Source of the DNA: Callipepla californica brunnescens
Taxonomy: Eukaryota > Chordata > Aves > Galliformes > Odontophoridae
Direction: 5' to 3'
Assembly: GCA_023055505.1 (NCBI GenBank)
Contig: JALIRH010000002.1
Location: 35,473,733 to 35,537,732, forward strand
Length of the DNA: 64,000 bases
The notes beneath the pieces were generated by a model. That model saw only the letters and a list, made by a program, of their open reading frames with translations, searched no databases and was not told where the DNA came from. Made by a program: the position numbers and the translations under genes. Within the stretch, counting starts at the first letter, position 1, and every line of letters starts with the position of its first letter. Of the stretch, positions 39,014-50,420 are shown piece by piece.

Positions 39014-42000
39014 AGGCATTAGCAATGTGCTGTCCCTAACAATAGGCTAAAGCAGTTGCCTCACGTTAGTTTCTGTGCTTATGTTAATTTGTTATGTTTT
39101 AGCTGTTAGACTGTTTCCCCCAAGGGTGAAGTCCTATGCATTATTATTTTAAGTCACTCTTATGTTTATACCAAAGATCACTGGATAGATAGTTCTGTTG
39201 TTTTGCCCACACCATTCCATTCTCTTGCAGTAGCTTTTCTCCTGCTGCGTGCTTGGATTTTGTTTTGTCTTCCCGCAGCCTGTGTGTGCTCTTGCTGCCA
39301 TGGTTCTTCAGCTATCCGTGCACAGGGTAGACTAGAACACGAATCTATGCAAAAAGATTCTTCTGAAATTGGCTCCCAGATAATAAGGGAAAGCCCTGAA
39401 GTTCAAGATAAGATTAATACAGCCTTGTATTAAAGAAAGAAAAAAAAAAAAAAGAAGAAAAAAAACCCTCAAAACATTATTTGTTCTTTTGTGATGTTTG
39501 TGTATGTACATGTGCTCCCCTTACATGACATGCTTCTTTAAAGCTGGGCCAGTGCCTATGTCTCTGAACAGCTATTTACAATATCTGTTATCCAAAACTG
39601 TAACAGGCCAAGTAGCCACCCACCTCTCAGTGCCATCTCATCACCCTCCATGTGTGTTCCTTGGTCTTTTCACGTCTTTCTTTAGGCTTGGGAGAGAAGA
39701 GCAACTTGAAAAACCTCAACCAGTTCTGTGCCAGTACAAGATAACGTATCTGTTGGCTCTCTTCCTCTCACTGCCATCCTGCACGATGGCCAAAGGCAGT
39801 GCTCTGGGGTTTGAAATCTGTCCCTCCTGCTGTTTGGCAGTGCCATGTTTATAGACAGTCGTGCCAGGTGTCTTCTTTGCTTTGGGGTGAAACGTGTGTG
39901 TACATGTTGCTTGCTGTTCAAAACTCTTCTAAATGATGCTGTAAAGCAGACAGCAAATTAAATGAAGTGTAATCTTGTGGAACTGCAGGCGCGAGCTCTC
40001 CTGGCCTAGGTAGGCGCCTTGGTTAAATCAACTTCTGGTTATCAGTCTCACAAGAGGAAACAGGGGAGAATCAACAGCTTGCTACCCAAGACAAGATTGT
40101 CCTTAACACCAGTGGCAAAGGTGACCAGGTTTTTTCCAGCTGAGATCTTCCCATGCTGTATCTCTGGTATCTCTGGAAGACTCGGATTGGAAGCTAGACC
40201 TTCAGCTACTTTGGGGTATTTCTCCTGCTGCAAAACTCCAGCATTTTTCTACAAAGTCTGATGGACTGAAACCTGTCACTTACCCCACTATCAGTACAAG
40301 TTGCAGTTGGGGTGGTGGTCCTTGATGATCCAGGGGGGATGCCTGAAGGCTGCAGGTTCAAGCATGCTGTCCTGGAGCAGCATGAGCACTTTGCCAGCCC
40401 CTTCCAGCAACTGATCTAACAGAGGAATTGGAAGGAAAAAGGGTTAAATCCACACCTCTGCAAACTGAACTGACTGCTGACAGAGCAAGGAAGGTGTGAG
40501 CAGGCTAAGTGGTGTGTCTTCTTCAATTGCCTTAGCCCAGTGGTAGATTTATTCATGTCCAGGAGTCCTGATGACATTTATGCAATTTGGATGGCCCTGG
40601 TTAACACATGCAGACCTGGTGCAGAGTTTTCTAGTTCAGTTCTGCTGCGCTGAAGTGAAGGTGTTGCCTGTCTGCCATCTTAGTTCTTCTTTGCCAAAGG
40701 AAGTGGCTACATTGATTGTTTCTTGAGGTTTCTTCCAGGTCTGCTGCCCTTGCTGTCCCTGATCAGTGCTATCAACCTGGCAGCTCAGTATGCCACACTT
40801 GGTTTCCTCAGTCAGTATTTTTGCCCCTCTACAGCTACATATTAGTCCCCTGTTATAAAAAAAGACAAACAGTGGCTACTTATACTAAAGTAGTTGTAGT
40901 TCTTCCGTACACGTTTTCCACAGAGACACCAAAAGTGATCTTTTGTCCTTCACTTGGAAAGAATCTTTGCTTATTGGTGGCAAATCTGAGAGAGGTTAGA
41001 TGGGGCCATCCTTGGTTTTCTTAGCAGCTGCTTTTTTTTTCCTTGCCTGCACATGTTTATCCCCCATCTTCCCAAACTAAGCTGTCGGTCAGTGTTTGAG
41101 CTCTCCTGTCCCCTCACCATGCTCCCAGCTAGCCCATCAACCTCCCCTTATGTATTTCCATCTCACACTAGGGGTAGCAGTGATGGGCACGGCACAGTTT
41201 GGAAGTCCTTTCCCTTATGCCACTCTTAGTAGCAGTCTTGAGGGTTCACAGGCCCAGTCTGGGTGGATGTTAGTGCCTTCAGAGAACTTGGTCTTGTTCA
41301 TGTGAATTCATGTTCACCTGGGATCTGTGTGGACAGCCCTTCTTAAAGAATCACACTATCCATAGGGTAAGTAACCCCTGACATTCCTCCCTCGTTCAGT
41401 TCAGTGTTTCAAGTACATCTGGCATTTACCTTCCTTATTTACTTGTTCCAGTTGCTCCATTTTCACTTGCTTTGGTAGACTTCCCATGCCCCTGATGACC
41501 TGTCCCTGAGGCCATCTCCTTTTTGCTAGAGCTCCTTCACATGTGAAAATCCAACTCAATAATCATTTAAGTGTCAAGGGGGCATTAAATTACTGTAGAT
41601 AGAACTTTTATTTTTTAATTTGGAAGTAGTCTGTAAATACCAATAGTGAATGGACTAAGTCCCTTAGGACATAGTTCATTAAATTTTTGTGGCTGTCTGA
41701 AATGTTGTCTGCTTATTATGAAGTACTATCAAGGAAACTTTTGGATATTGAAGCTCTTCCTTTCTGATGTGACAGAGTGGGAGATGTTGAGGTAGGCATC
41801 ATAGGGTAACTAGCTTATTATTATTAACTATTGTCTTGCTGGGAGGCTGCCCAAGGAGTCAGAAAGCCCCAGATAAATGTCCTTCAGCTGCCAGGAAGCT
41901 TCAGTGGGTTACAATAAAGCGTTTTCACCTTTGATAGATATTCAAGCACACTGTGTCTCTTACATCCATGACTACCATCAGAGGAAGTTGGGGCGGCACG

Positions 42001-44352
42001 AAGCTAAACTTGGTACCCAAAAAGATAACTTGAGTGGAGAGAATGGAAAAGGGGATGGGAAAATTGTCCAGGGGGCAGTGTTGCATGATGCCATGGCTCA
42101 TACCAGCTACATTCAGCCTGATGCAATGCTAAGTGTATGTGTGCTATACAGGGCTTCTCCCTTGCATACCTGGATGAGTTGGAGGGGGTAAGCATATCCC
42201 TTAGAATGACATGTTGAGCATGTTTCCATTGCATTCTTGTAACATCCAGGAGGCCTTCTAGCAGGAAAAGGGAGATGTACTGCAGTTTTATAAAAGGGTA
42301 GTGGCAGGGAAAAGGGAGATGGAAGGGAAATTCCAGAAAGGCCCTCTGGATCTGCTCAGGCACACCTAGACTTGCCCTCTATTGGGATTTACCTGTAGCA
42401 TGTACATCATTAAGGTGCTTTATTATTTTTTAAAATTAATTTTATTTTCCTTTGCAGGTCACCTATTAAGCTGCTATTTCCTGTATAATTAAGCAGAATG
42501 AAGGCATTAGGTTCTAGTAGAGTTGGGCCTAATCCAGAAATCTTCTCTTATTCAGTCTTTTCTAAGTAAGAAACTCAAGTCTGGGCCCAGCGTTTTACAT
42601 GTTTTGCTGTTATTTCTAAATTATTTGTGGTCTGTGGATTTTTTGTTTTTAACTTCATCAAAAACTCCTTTGCTTTTGTCTAATTTTATCTCTTTGTATC
42701 ACTGTCCAGCATAGCGTTAGTTGAAATGATGTAAGTATATTGGAAATTGAAGTGCATAATTGCTACTGATAATGCAAGAGCAATTGATTCATACAGTTTA
42801 TAATTAACAGTACATAATGTTCTGTGCATGGATTGGCTCTATCCCTTTTAACTTTTCCTTTCTGGTTCTTTCCGACTGCCAGTCTTGTCACATTCCAACC
42901 TTTCTAAATACCCTGGTTTAGCTAGAGTCTAGTCCGTTCTTCCTTTTCTTTTTCAGACCAGTAAAAATGGGAAGTACTGGATTCTGGTTTCCTCCAAGAA
43001 GAGTCAGCGGAACTGGTTAAGACCAAAATCTGAGGACTTTAGTGGGCAAACATCAGGTGTGCATTGAGCAGAAGCTACTTTATTCCTGCTTTAAGTATAT
43101 GCTTCTTTAAAAATAGTATTTTATATGAGCTTTTGTGTAATATGTTATATTTGATACTGCATATAATCATTCATCCTGCAGTTGTGAAAGCACCAATGAG
43201 GAATTTAAGTGCTAATTATGTTGAGACACAAACAGGCAATATTACTCATAAAATTCTTTCAGCTGGTCTTTGGAAAGTGTAATATTTGAGGATCAGTGTT
43301 TTTTTTAACTTGTATCTCCATTGCTCAGTCTATATATCCACAAGAGAAAAAAAAAAAAAGTGATTATTTACTATTCAGAAATCAATACTGAAGTTCTTAA
43401 TTGCTTCATCTGTTGAGAAATGATACTGAGATAAAGAGTGCTTACATGTTCTTTTAATAAAACACTGTCATTGACAAAGATTGAATCCATATTATATTTG
43501 TTCTAATAGTGCATTTTTAAGGACACTTAAACACAGTTCAAAATCAGCTTAATTAGTTTTGGTCATAGAGAAACAAAACTTGAATTCTTCATTCATACAA
43601 ATGTGCTGAGTTACGTCTGGTACAGCAACTAAGTTACCCGAGGTTTTGGAGAAGATGAAAGTAACATAATATTGGCCTGAATATAGGATGGCCTCAAGCC
43701 TGGGATATGATCCTTGCAGATAAAACAGGAGTGAGAAGTTGTCAGTGCTGTTTATATTAGTAGTCAAACTCCACATACTGTTCTACAACAAGCATGGCTT
43801 TGCATCAGACCCTGCACATCATCTTTTGCATGATCTAATAATACTCTTTCTCTCCAGCTTGATGCACGTTCAGCTCTCCCTCACCTCAGCATTATCACTG
43901 TCTGGTGCTTGGATATTCCTATCCCTATACAGTGTTCCCCACAACTGTCAGTGCCCCACTCCTCAGAATTTTGTCCACTCTCTCCTCTTTTCACCCTGCA
44001 GCTAACCTTCCCTGCATCCCACAAGTCCTGCCTGCTTCTTCACTTGTTGCCTGTTGAGCATGGAGGCTGCCTGCTGCTATGTGTCAACGTGGTCAAATTA
44101 ATCATGATCCCCTATAGCAAACAGTAGAAGTAGTTCCTTCCACTATTTGTGCTACTGTTGTCTGCCCTTCTCAGGCTAGGTGGGGATTTTTCAAAGGGGT
44201 GGTGGCCCACATCAAGGCAACAGATGCTTCAGGACACTCCTGGAGATGCTGCTGTGCAGTGAGGACATGTAGGTGCCCATAGGATGTGAAAACACTGTAT
44301 TTAAGCATAGAGTGTGCTGGTATCTTTTTTCTTCCCCAGAACTTCATTTGTC

Positions 44353-44412
44353 AGGAGGACTAGATGATCTCTAGAGGTCGCTTACAGCCCCTACAATTCT
44401 GTGACTCTATGA
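44353..44412 (+). mobile_element. CR1 LINE 3' terminus (short)
   Basis: GGAGGACTAGATGATCTCTA, a GGTCGCTTACAGCCCC-type segment, then ATTCTGTGACTCTATGA is the extreme CR1 3' end with slightly diverged terminal octamers. Upstream sequence to about 44180 may belong to the same copy, but I could not align it with confidence. Confidence 0.8.
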
Positions 44413-45199
44413 AAATGACTAGAACAAGTTTCATTCTATCTTCAGGCCAATGTACTTAGAAGACCAGAGCATTTGTTTATGGGAAAGCACAATAAATTTT
44501 ATTACCAGATCAGGAATTAAAGTGTATATTGAAAAAATCTTTCAACCTACAAATTCATCATGTGAATCAGGTTCTCTTCTTAATTATGTTAGCAACTCCA
44601 TTGAAGTCTTTGGAACTGGTCTTCATTTACTTTTGATGCAGAAGTAGTTTGACCTCAAGACTCCAAACAACTCTTCAATTTTTTTTTTTCACTTATAAGC
44701 TAGAAAGTCGCTTATGAAACTGAAATTAAGCTGATTCTTTGAAGACCTCTGCACATTCCCATTCATGGAATTGTTGTCCCCAGGCTTCATCCCATGAGTG
44801 GGAATGAGTCAGAGGCAAATCTGAAATAAGAGTCCTTAAAGAAATACCTTTACTGTTGCTGGGTATCTTTAAAGAGGTTAGCAATTCCATGTCAGTCTGG
44901 GGGGAGGAAAGGTGGTCTTACAAAACTTCTTGCTTTAGGAGTGCAGTTCAGCTTAATCTGCTGTTCAAAGGCTATAGGATTAAAAGGTAGCAAATTTCCA
45001 TCTTGGACTGCCAGTGTTTCTTTCCCTTTACAAAGATGAGGGAGAGGTTATGGGAAGGAGGGAGGAAGAGGCATAGACAAAGATGTTACTCTGTATATGC
45101 GTTTCAAATGGAAATCTCAAATCTGAGGCATTCGTAAAAATGCACATGCAGATATTAAAAAGGCACATCCACCTTCTGTACCTCCCTGCTGCCACAGCC

Positions 45200-45720
45200 T
45201 TCCTGTCCTATGATGGCCTGAGGAAAACACAGGCCTTCCTTCCACCTCTCTGGGCTGTGGCAGGGACCTTGAAGCCTACCAGGCCTCCCCCGCTGCCAGC
45301 TGGGATGAGTTTGCTTTGCTTATTGGGGAGGTGGCACGAGGCTGGAGCAGCTGCTGCCTGGTGCTCAGTCTGACTCCTGGCTGCTCTGCTCCACCTGTCC
45401 CAGCAGCTGCCGGCTTCTCTGGCCTCGCTGCAAGTGGACATGGGGACAGCCGGCCACCAAGCCCCCAGCTTGGCCTCTGCCCCCAGCCTTGCTGCCGTCT
45501 GGCCCAGCCCGGCCTGTTCTTGCACAGCTGTGCTGGTGGAGGCCGGGCTGGATGGCAGCTGCAGGGCTGTGACACCAGGGTGGGAGGAATTGCCACTGTT
45601 GTGGGAGGAAGGCACAATGTGGGGCCTTCCCACTGCTTGTGTTGAGTGCGGCCCTCCTGCCGCCCTCCTCTTTGCCCATGCCACTGCAGACCTCGCATTT
45701 GGCCTTTCACGCCATGGATA
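45200..45720. other. Isolated GC-rich block in PLAG1 intron 2
   Basis: About 500 nt rich in C, G and CTG/CAG-type triplets stand out from AT-rich flanks. Frames stay open on both strands, the longest 203 codons on the minus strand (45208-45819). The predicted peptides are rich in Ala, Pro, Gly and Gln and match no domain that I know. CpG is not strongly enriched, so it is not a classic island. It could be an unrecognised repeat remnant or an unusual exon; undecided. Confidence 0.4.
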
Positions 45721-46734
45721 GAGCTGGTTTGGGTATCTGAAGTAGCAATTGTGCTCCGATGATTTTGTCAGTGACTTCTGACAATGGAGGACTGTTGAGT
45801 GCCCTGTAGTCGCAGGCACCCGGTTGCTACTGTACGTTACCAGATCACGACTTTAAAGTCATCCTTGCCCACAGATCAGACGTGAGCATCACACACCTCC
45901 TGTAGTAAAAGCTGCTGGTTTCCTTCACAGTTTGCAGTACGTCAGGAGGGGCTAGGTTCCTCCTGGAGGTCCAGGAGCCTTTGTCCCTAGCTAACCTCAA
46001 CCTCAGCGCTTACAACCCCTACACTTTGCAGGGTAGTGTGAGGAAAATGCAGGTTTCCCATGCCGGGCTGATAAAAAGCCTAATCCGTGAAGTTTCTGTT
46101 ACTGACACATCACATCTCTGTTAGCAGAGGACAGTTTCACTTGGCATTAGAAATTAATTGGATATGTTTGCATTTTGCTAGAATAGATGCACAAACAGTA
46201 ACCAAAATGAGCCGGTATGCCAGAGAGCGTGAGCTTTGCACCCCCCAAACTGCCAAAAAGCTGCTTTTCATGTAGATTTCCAAACTCCCAGTTGCATTTC
46301 AAGATGTACAGATTTTCATTCTGATAACCGTGTATGTGCATGTGTGCGTGCATGTGTGTGTATGTCTGTACAAACACCACAGGCACAACTTTTAATTCCT
46401 TTGAAACCTGAAGCTGCCAAAAGCCGTCTTCATACGTTCTGAAGTGAGTTCTTTGTCTGATGCCTCCTGAAACCTGACAGAAACTTTGCTGTTCTCCATC
46501 AATGCCTGAGGGAAAGGTTGTGAGGTGTAATTTCAGGGCATATGTGGATCTGTTCATCCTGAGCAATGCATTATAAGAGTTGCAGCAAATAGTGTAAAGA
46601 AACCTACAGGTATTACATTAGACCAGCTGAACCTAATTTTATTTTTAACTTTTATTCAGAAGCATCACATAGCAAGTAAACTTCAGAATTTGAGTTTAGT
46701 TACAAACTAGTTGTTTCTTATTTTTTTTTTCCAG

Positions 46735-47093
46735 TCCCCTTTTGCTTTCTTTTACGACCACATGAAACTTGAGAAGCCATCTAAAGCTAAATCATTTAGT
46801 GGAGTTGGGCAATTCCCAAGTGTCCAACAAGAAGGCCTGGTTTAGGCTGCGATGGCCACTGTCATTCCTGGTGATTTGTCAGAAGTAAGAGATACCCAGA
46901 AAGTCCCTTCAGGGAAACGTAAGCGTGGTGAAACCAAACCAAGAAAAAACTTTCCTTGCCAACTGTGTGACAAGGCCTTTAACAGTGTTGAGAAATTAAA
47001 GGTTCACTCATACTCTCACACAGGAGAGAGGCCCTACAAGTGCACACAACAAGACTGCACCAAGGCCTTTGTTTCTAAGTACAAATTACTAAG
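46735..47093 (+). other. PLAG1: PLAG1 first coding exon
   Basis: The exon follows a T-rich tract ending CCAG (AG at 46733-46734). It has 117 nt of 5' UTR, the ATG at 46852, and 242 nt of coding sequence to ...CTAAG|GTATTA, with the donor GT at 47094-47095. It encodes residues 1-80 plus two bases of Arg81, so zinc finger 2 is split just before its first zinc-binding His. Confidence 0.93.
46762..46845 (+). promoter_or_regulatory. PLAG1: Upstream ORF in the PLAG1 leader
   Basis: An ATG at 46762 opens a 27-residue frame (MKLEKPSKAK at its start) that stops at TAG 46843-46845, six nucleotides before the main PLAG1 ATG at 46852. It is in the same exon, so it is present in any transcript that uses the 46734 acceptor. 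Such a close upstream frame would be expected to reduce initiation at the main ATG and force leaky scanning or reinitiation. Translation is inferred, not shown. Confidence 0.7.
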
Positions 47094-48923
47094 GTATTAA
47101 ACTCTATTTATCTTTCAGATTATATTATCTATTTTATGTTGGCCGTGTTAAGCCGTGTAAAAGTATATATTTGTGTACGCCTTCAGCTGATTGCAGAGAG
47201 GATGTGTTAATTAAAAGTAGCCATTGGATTGTTTCTAGAAATCTAAATTACATAAGTTTGCAAGCTATTGTCTTTGATTTTGTTTCTTAATTTGTTTTCT
47301 GTTTTTGTTTTCTGTTTGTTTGTTTTCTTAATGAGAATAGAATTTTCATTTGTATAAGGAATTGTCACAAGAAAAGAGTATGGACTGAAAATTTTTGGCT
47401 ATGGACTTTTACACAAGTACTTTCATACTTGCCCTGTTACAGTAGCTAAAACCCACCAAAACTAAAGTGTCGATTTAAGAGAAATGGCTCGTGTTTTGCT
47501 ATATTTTAATTTGTCAAACTGTCTTTGTAGTGTCATGCTTTCAGTTAAAAGGCTCTGTTGAAAAGCAACCTTAGTGTAGTATTTAGCTGCCATTAAAAAA
47601 ATGAGCACGTGTGTTTTTTGATCAAAATAATTACTTACAGAATATATCTGTGTTTAAAGGCATATGGCTACTCATTCTCCTGAGAAAACCCACAAGTGTA
47701 ATTATTGTGAGAAAATGTTTCACCGAAAAGATCACCTAAAGAATCACCTACATACACACAATCCCAACAAAGAGGCCTTTAAGTGTGAAGAATGTGGAAA
47801 GAACTACAATACCAAGCTTGGGTTCAAACGTCACCTGGCTTTGCATGCTGCAACAAGCGGTGACCTCACCTGTAAGGTATGTTTGCAGACTTTCGAAAGC
47901 ACAGGAGTGCTGCTGGAGCACCTAAAAACTCATGCAGGCAAGTCATCGGGTGGAGTGAAGGAGAAAAAACACCAGTGTGAACACTGTGATCGTCGGTTCT
48001 ACACCCGAAAGGATGTCCGTAGACACATGGTAGTGCACACTGGAAGAAAGGACTTCCTCTGTCAGTACTGTGCACAGAGATTTGGGCGGAAGGATCACCT
48101 AACGCGCCACATGAAGAAAAGTCACAACCAAGAACTTTTGAAGGTCAAAACAGAGCCAATGGACCTTCTAGATCCCTTTACCTGCAACGTTTCTGTGCCT
48201 ATCAAGGATGAGCTGCTTCCAGTGATGTCGTTACCTTCCAGTGAACTGACATCAAAGCCATTTACAAACACTTTGCAATTAAATCTCTACAACACTCAGA
48301 TTCAGTCCATGCAGAGTTCTGCATCTGCACACCAAATGGTTGCCACATCGTTACCATTGGGAATGCCTTGTCCAATAGATATGGAGTCTGTCCACCCTTC
48401 GCACCAGCTATCGTTGAAATATCCGCTCAGTTCTACCTCATACGCAGTTTCTATGCCTGAAAAAGAACAGCCTTTGAAAGGGGAAATCGAAAGTTACTTA
48501 ATGGAGTTGCAAAGCGGTATGCCTTCTTCGTCCCAGGATTCTCAAGCATCTTCATCAAAACTAGGGCTGGATCCACAAGTAGGGCCACTAGATGATGGGT
48601 CTGGGGAGGTTTCCCTTTCCAAGAGCTCCGTTCCCATTAGCGAACCTCTAAACACCCCGTCATTGGACTTTTCTCAGCTGTTCAACTTCATACCCGTCAA
48701 CGGCCCTCCCTATAATCCTTCTGTTTCAGTGGGAAACCTCGGAATGAGTTACACGCAGGAGGAGGCACATTCTTCTATGACTCAACTTCCACCACAGACA
48801 CAGGATCCGCAAGATCCTAGCAATAGTATAGGTCTTGGGTCTCTGCACTCATTGTCAGCAGCTTTCACGAGCAGTCTAAGCACAACCACCACCCTACCAC
48901 GATTTCATCAAGCTTTCCAATAG
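46852..48923 (+). CDS. PLAG1: PLAG1 zinc-finger transcription factor (spliced)
   Basis: The coding sequence is join(46852..47093, 47660..48923), 501 residues; the human protein is 500. It is a nuclear DNA-binding activator of growth genes, with IGF2 the classic target. It has a basic NLS-like KRKR at 22-25 and seven C2H2 fingers whose zinc ligands are: C36 C39 H52 H56; C64 C69 H82 H86; C94 C97 H110 H114; C123 C126 H139 H143; C152 C155 H168 H172; C187 C190 H203 H207; C215 C218 H231 H236. SUMO-type motifs VKTE (K244) and IKDE (K263) follow. The C-terminal half is Ser/Pro/Thr/Gln-rich, as in the family's transactivation region, and ends LPRFHQAFQ. The start is the first in-frame ATG in the exon with the family N-terminus [11 protein letters not shown]. 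Identity to the human sequence, as I remember it, is near-complete over the fingers. In people, promoter-swap fusions with CHCHD7 and other genes activate PLAG1 in pleomorphic adenoma. Confidence 0.98.
47094..47659 (+). other. PLAG1: PLAG1 intron 3 (between coding exons)
   Basis: A 566-nt AT-rich intron, GTATTA...GTTTAAAG, phase 2. Nothing else was seen apart from T-rich stretches near 47280-47330. Confidence 0.92.
47660..48923 (+). other. PLAG1: PLAG1 terminal coding exon, coding part
   Basis: It begins after TGTTTAAAG (AG at 47658-47659) and completes Arg81, then reads HMATHSPEK, so fingers 3-7 and the whole C-terminal region are in one exon. The first ATG inside it (47664, Met83) is where a shorter isoform lacking fingers 1-2 would start; a human isoform of that kind is known. 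Confidence 0.93.
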
Positions 48924-50351
48924 GATGTACAAAGCTGGCTTGTTACTGTCTATTTGTAGAAATGCCTTAGGTGACCATTTTTAACGTAGTGCCTACTATA
49001 AGACGTTATAAATTCTCTGCTTTTGTACAGTACCGATCTCATGAAGCCAGTAAGAATTTTAAATTAACTTTTTAAAAATGTTTTGAAAGTGTTTATTCTC
49101 AGCTGTGTTTACTTTGTTGTTTTTGTTTTTTTTTTTTTTCCTAAAAAAACAAAAAAGTCTCCTTGCATTGTTTTCATTTTCACTGCCAGTTGACACATTT
49201 ATAATGTCCACTAGAAAGTCATCCCAAGGGCAAACTTTCAACACGCATCCCTTTTTGAAAGGCCTTCTCAGCCCTTACAGCCGCTCTGTTTTATTGATGT
49301 CAGTGGTGGAACTGCCATTTTTACCTTTTATACGTTACAGCATTTGCAAAGGATCCAGGTCAAACTTGTATCACAAAGGTTCCTGAGGACTGGGGGAATA
49401 AGTTTCTCCGGTCGCTTCCCAAAACACAAAACCCTCTTCCCAAATGGTGACATCTGATCTGTTCTATAACGACAAATTTTAATTTTTAAATGAAGATAGA
49501 ATTCAGATTTTTCTGAAAATTTGGATGTGTATGTATAGAAGTCCATATATACACATGTACATATATATAACATTTTGACTTATATTGAAGTCATTATAAA
49601 AGGTGTTAAGAATTTTTGCCATTTTCCGGCTTAAATTTTTGTGGCTTTTTATGAATATTGGAAGAAAAAAAAAATTACAGTTTAATTTTCTAAAATCGTG
49701 TCTGAACAGAACTTCAACAGAGAATCTCTGCTTGCCTAACTGACAAAAGTTTCAAGTTGAATTTGGAACTGTGTTGTGCTTTCATGACTCTGGTAGAGGA
49801 GAACAGGCAAATTTAATGGCTGATCTTGAAATATAAAAGTGTTGTAATTTAGTAATGCAGAATATTTTGTCGCAGTTTTTGTTCTAATTCTTAACTTGCT
49901 GTTTTTGCTCTTTAGTAGCCTAGAAAGAGTACTGCATAGGAATCTTCCAGTAGTGTACTCAACGTTTGTAGGCATCAGTCTTCTCCCAGCTGCCACCACC
50001 AAAGGGTGGATCAAGTCCAGCCAGAAAGCGTGTGTCTATTTTCAGTTCAATATTAGTGTGCAGTCAGAGAGTGAATGTAAATTTACAAATACCAGGTTTT
50101 TTTGTTTTCGTTTTTTTTTTTTTTTTTAATTATTATTGGAACGAACTTTTCAGTTGTGTTACATGGTGTGTTATGTCCTCCTAAGCAACAAGTTAGATGT
50201 TAATCATACTTTCTACACCTGGGTACTTGGTTAGGGACTTTTTGCCCACTGCCAAGATTTAAAGACAGGACTCTTAGGAGTGAAGTAAAAGCATATTGCT
50301 TACACCACTTTTGCCTAATGCAATATTTTCTATTCCCCAACCCCTAATAAC

Positions 50352-50420
50352 CAAAAGAGGAAAAAAGAAAAAAAAACAAAAAAACAAAAAACAAAAAACA
50401 AAAACAAAAATGAAAACAAA
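50352..50420 (+). repeat. A-rich (CAAAAAA)n-like tract in PLAG1 3' UTR
   Basis: Irregular units of C followed by 5-7 A over about 70 nt. It is roughly complementary to the GTTTT-rich tract at 51904-51966. Confidence 0.85.

Larger units (their letters stand above)
32722..46734 (+). other. PLAG1: PLAG1 intron 2
   Basis: A 14-kb AT-rich intron with A-runs (37890-37902, 38243-38256, 39430-39446, 43348-43360). It carries a degenerate CR1-like LINE (36230-36960), a tandem pair of CR1 3' ends (38490-39013), a CR1 3' terminus (44353-44412) and an isolated GC-rich block (45200-45720), each described separately. It ends in a T-rich tract and CCAG at 46731-46734. No coding exon or RNA gene was recognised inside it. 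Confidence 0.65.
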
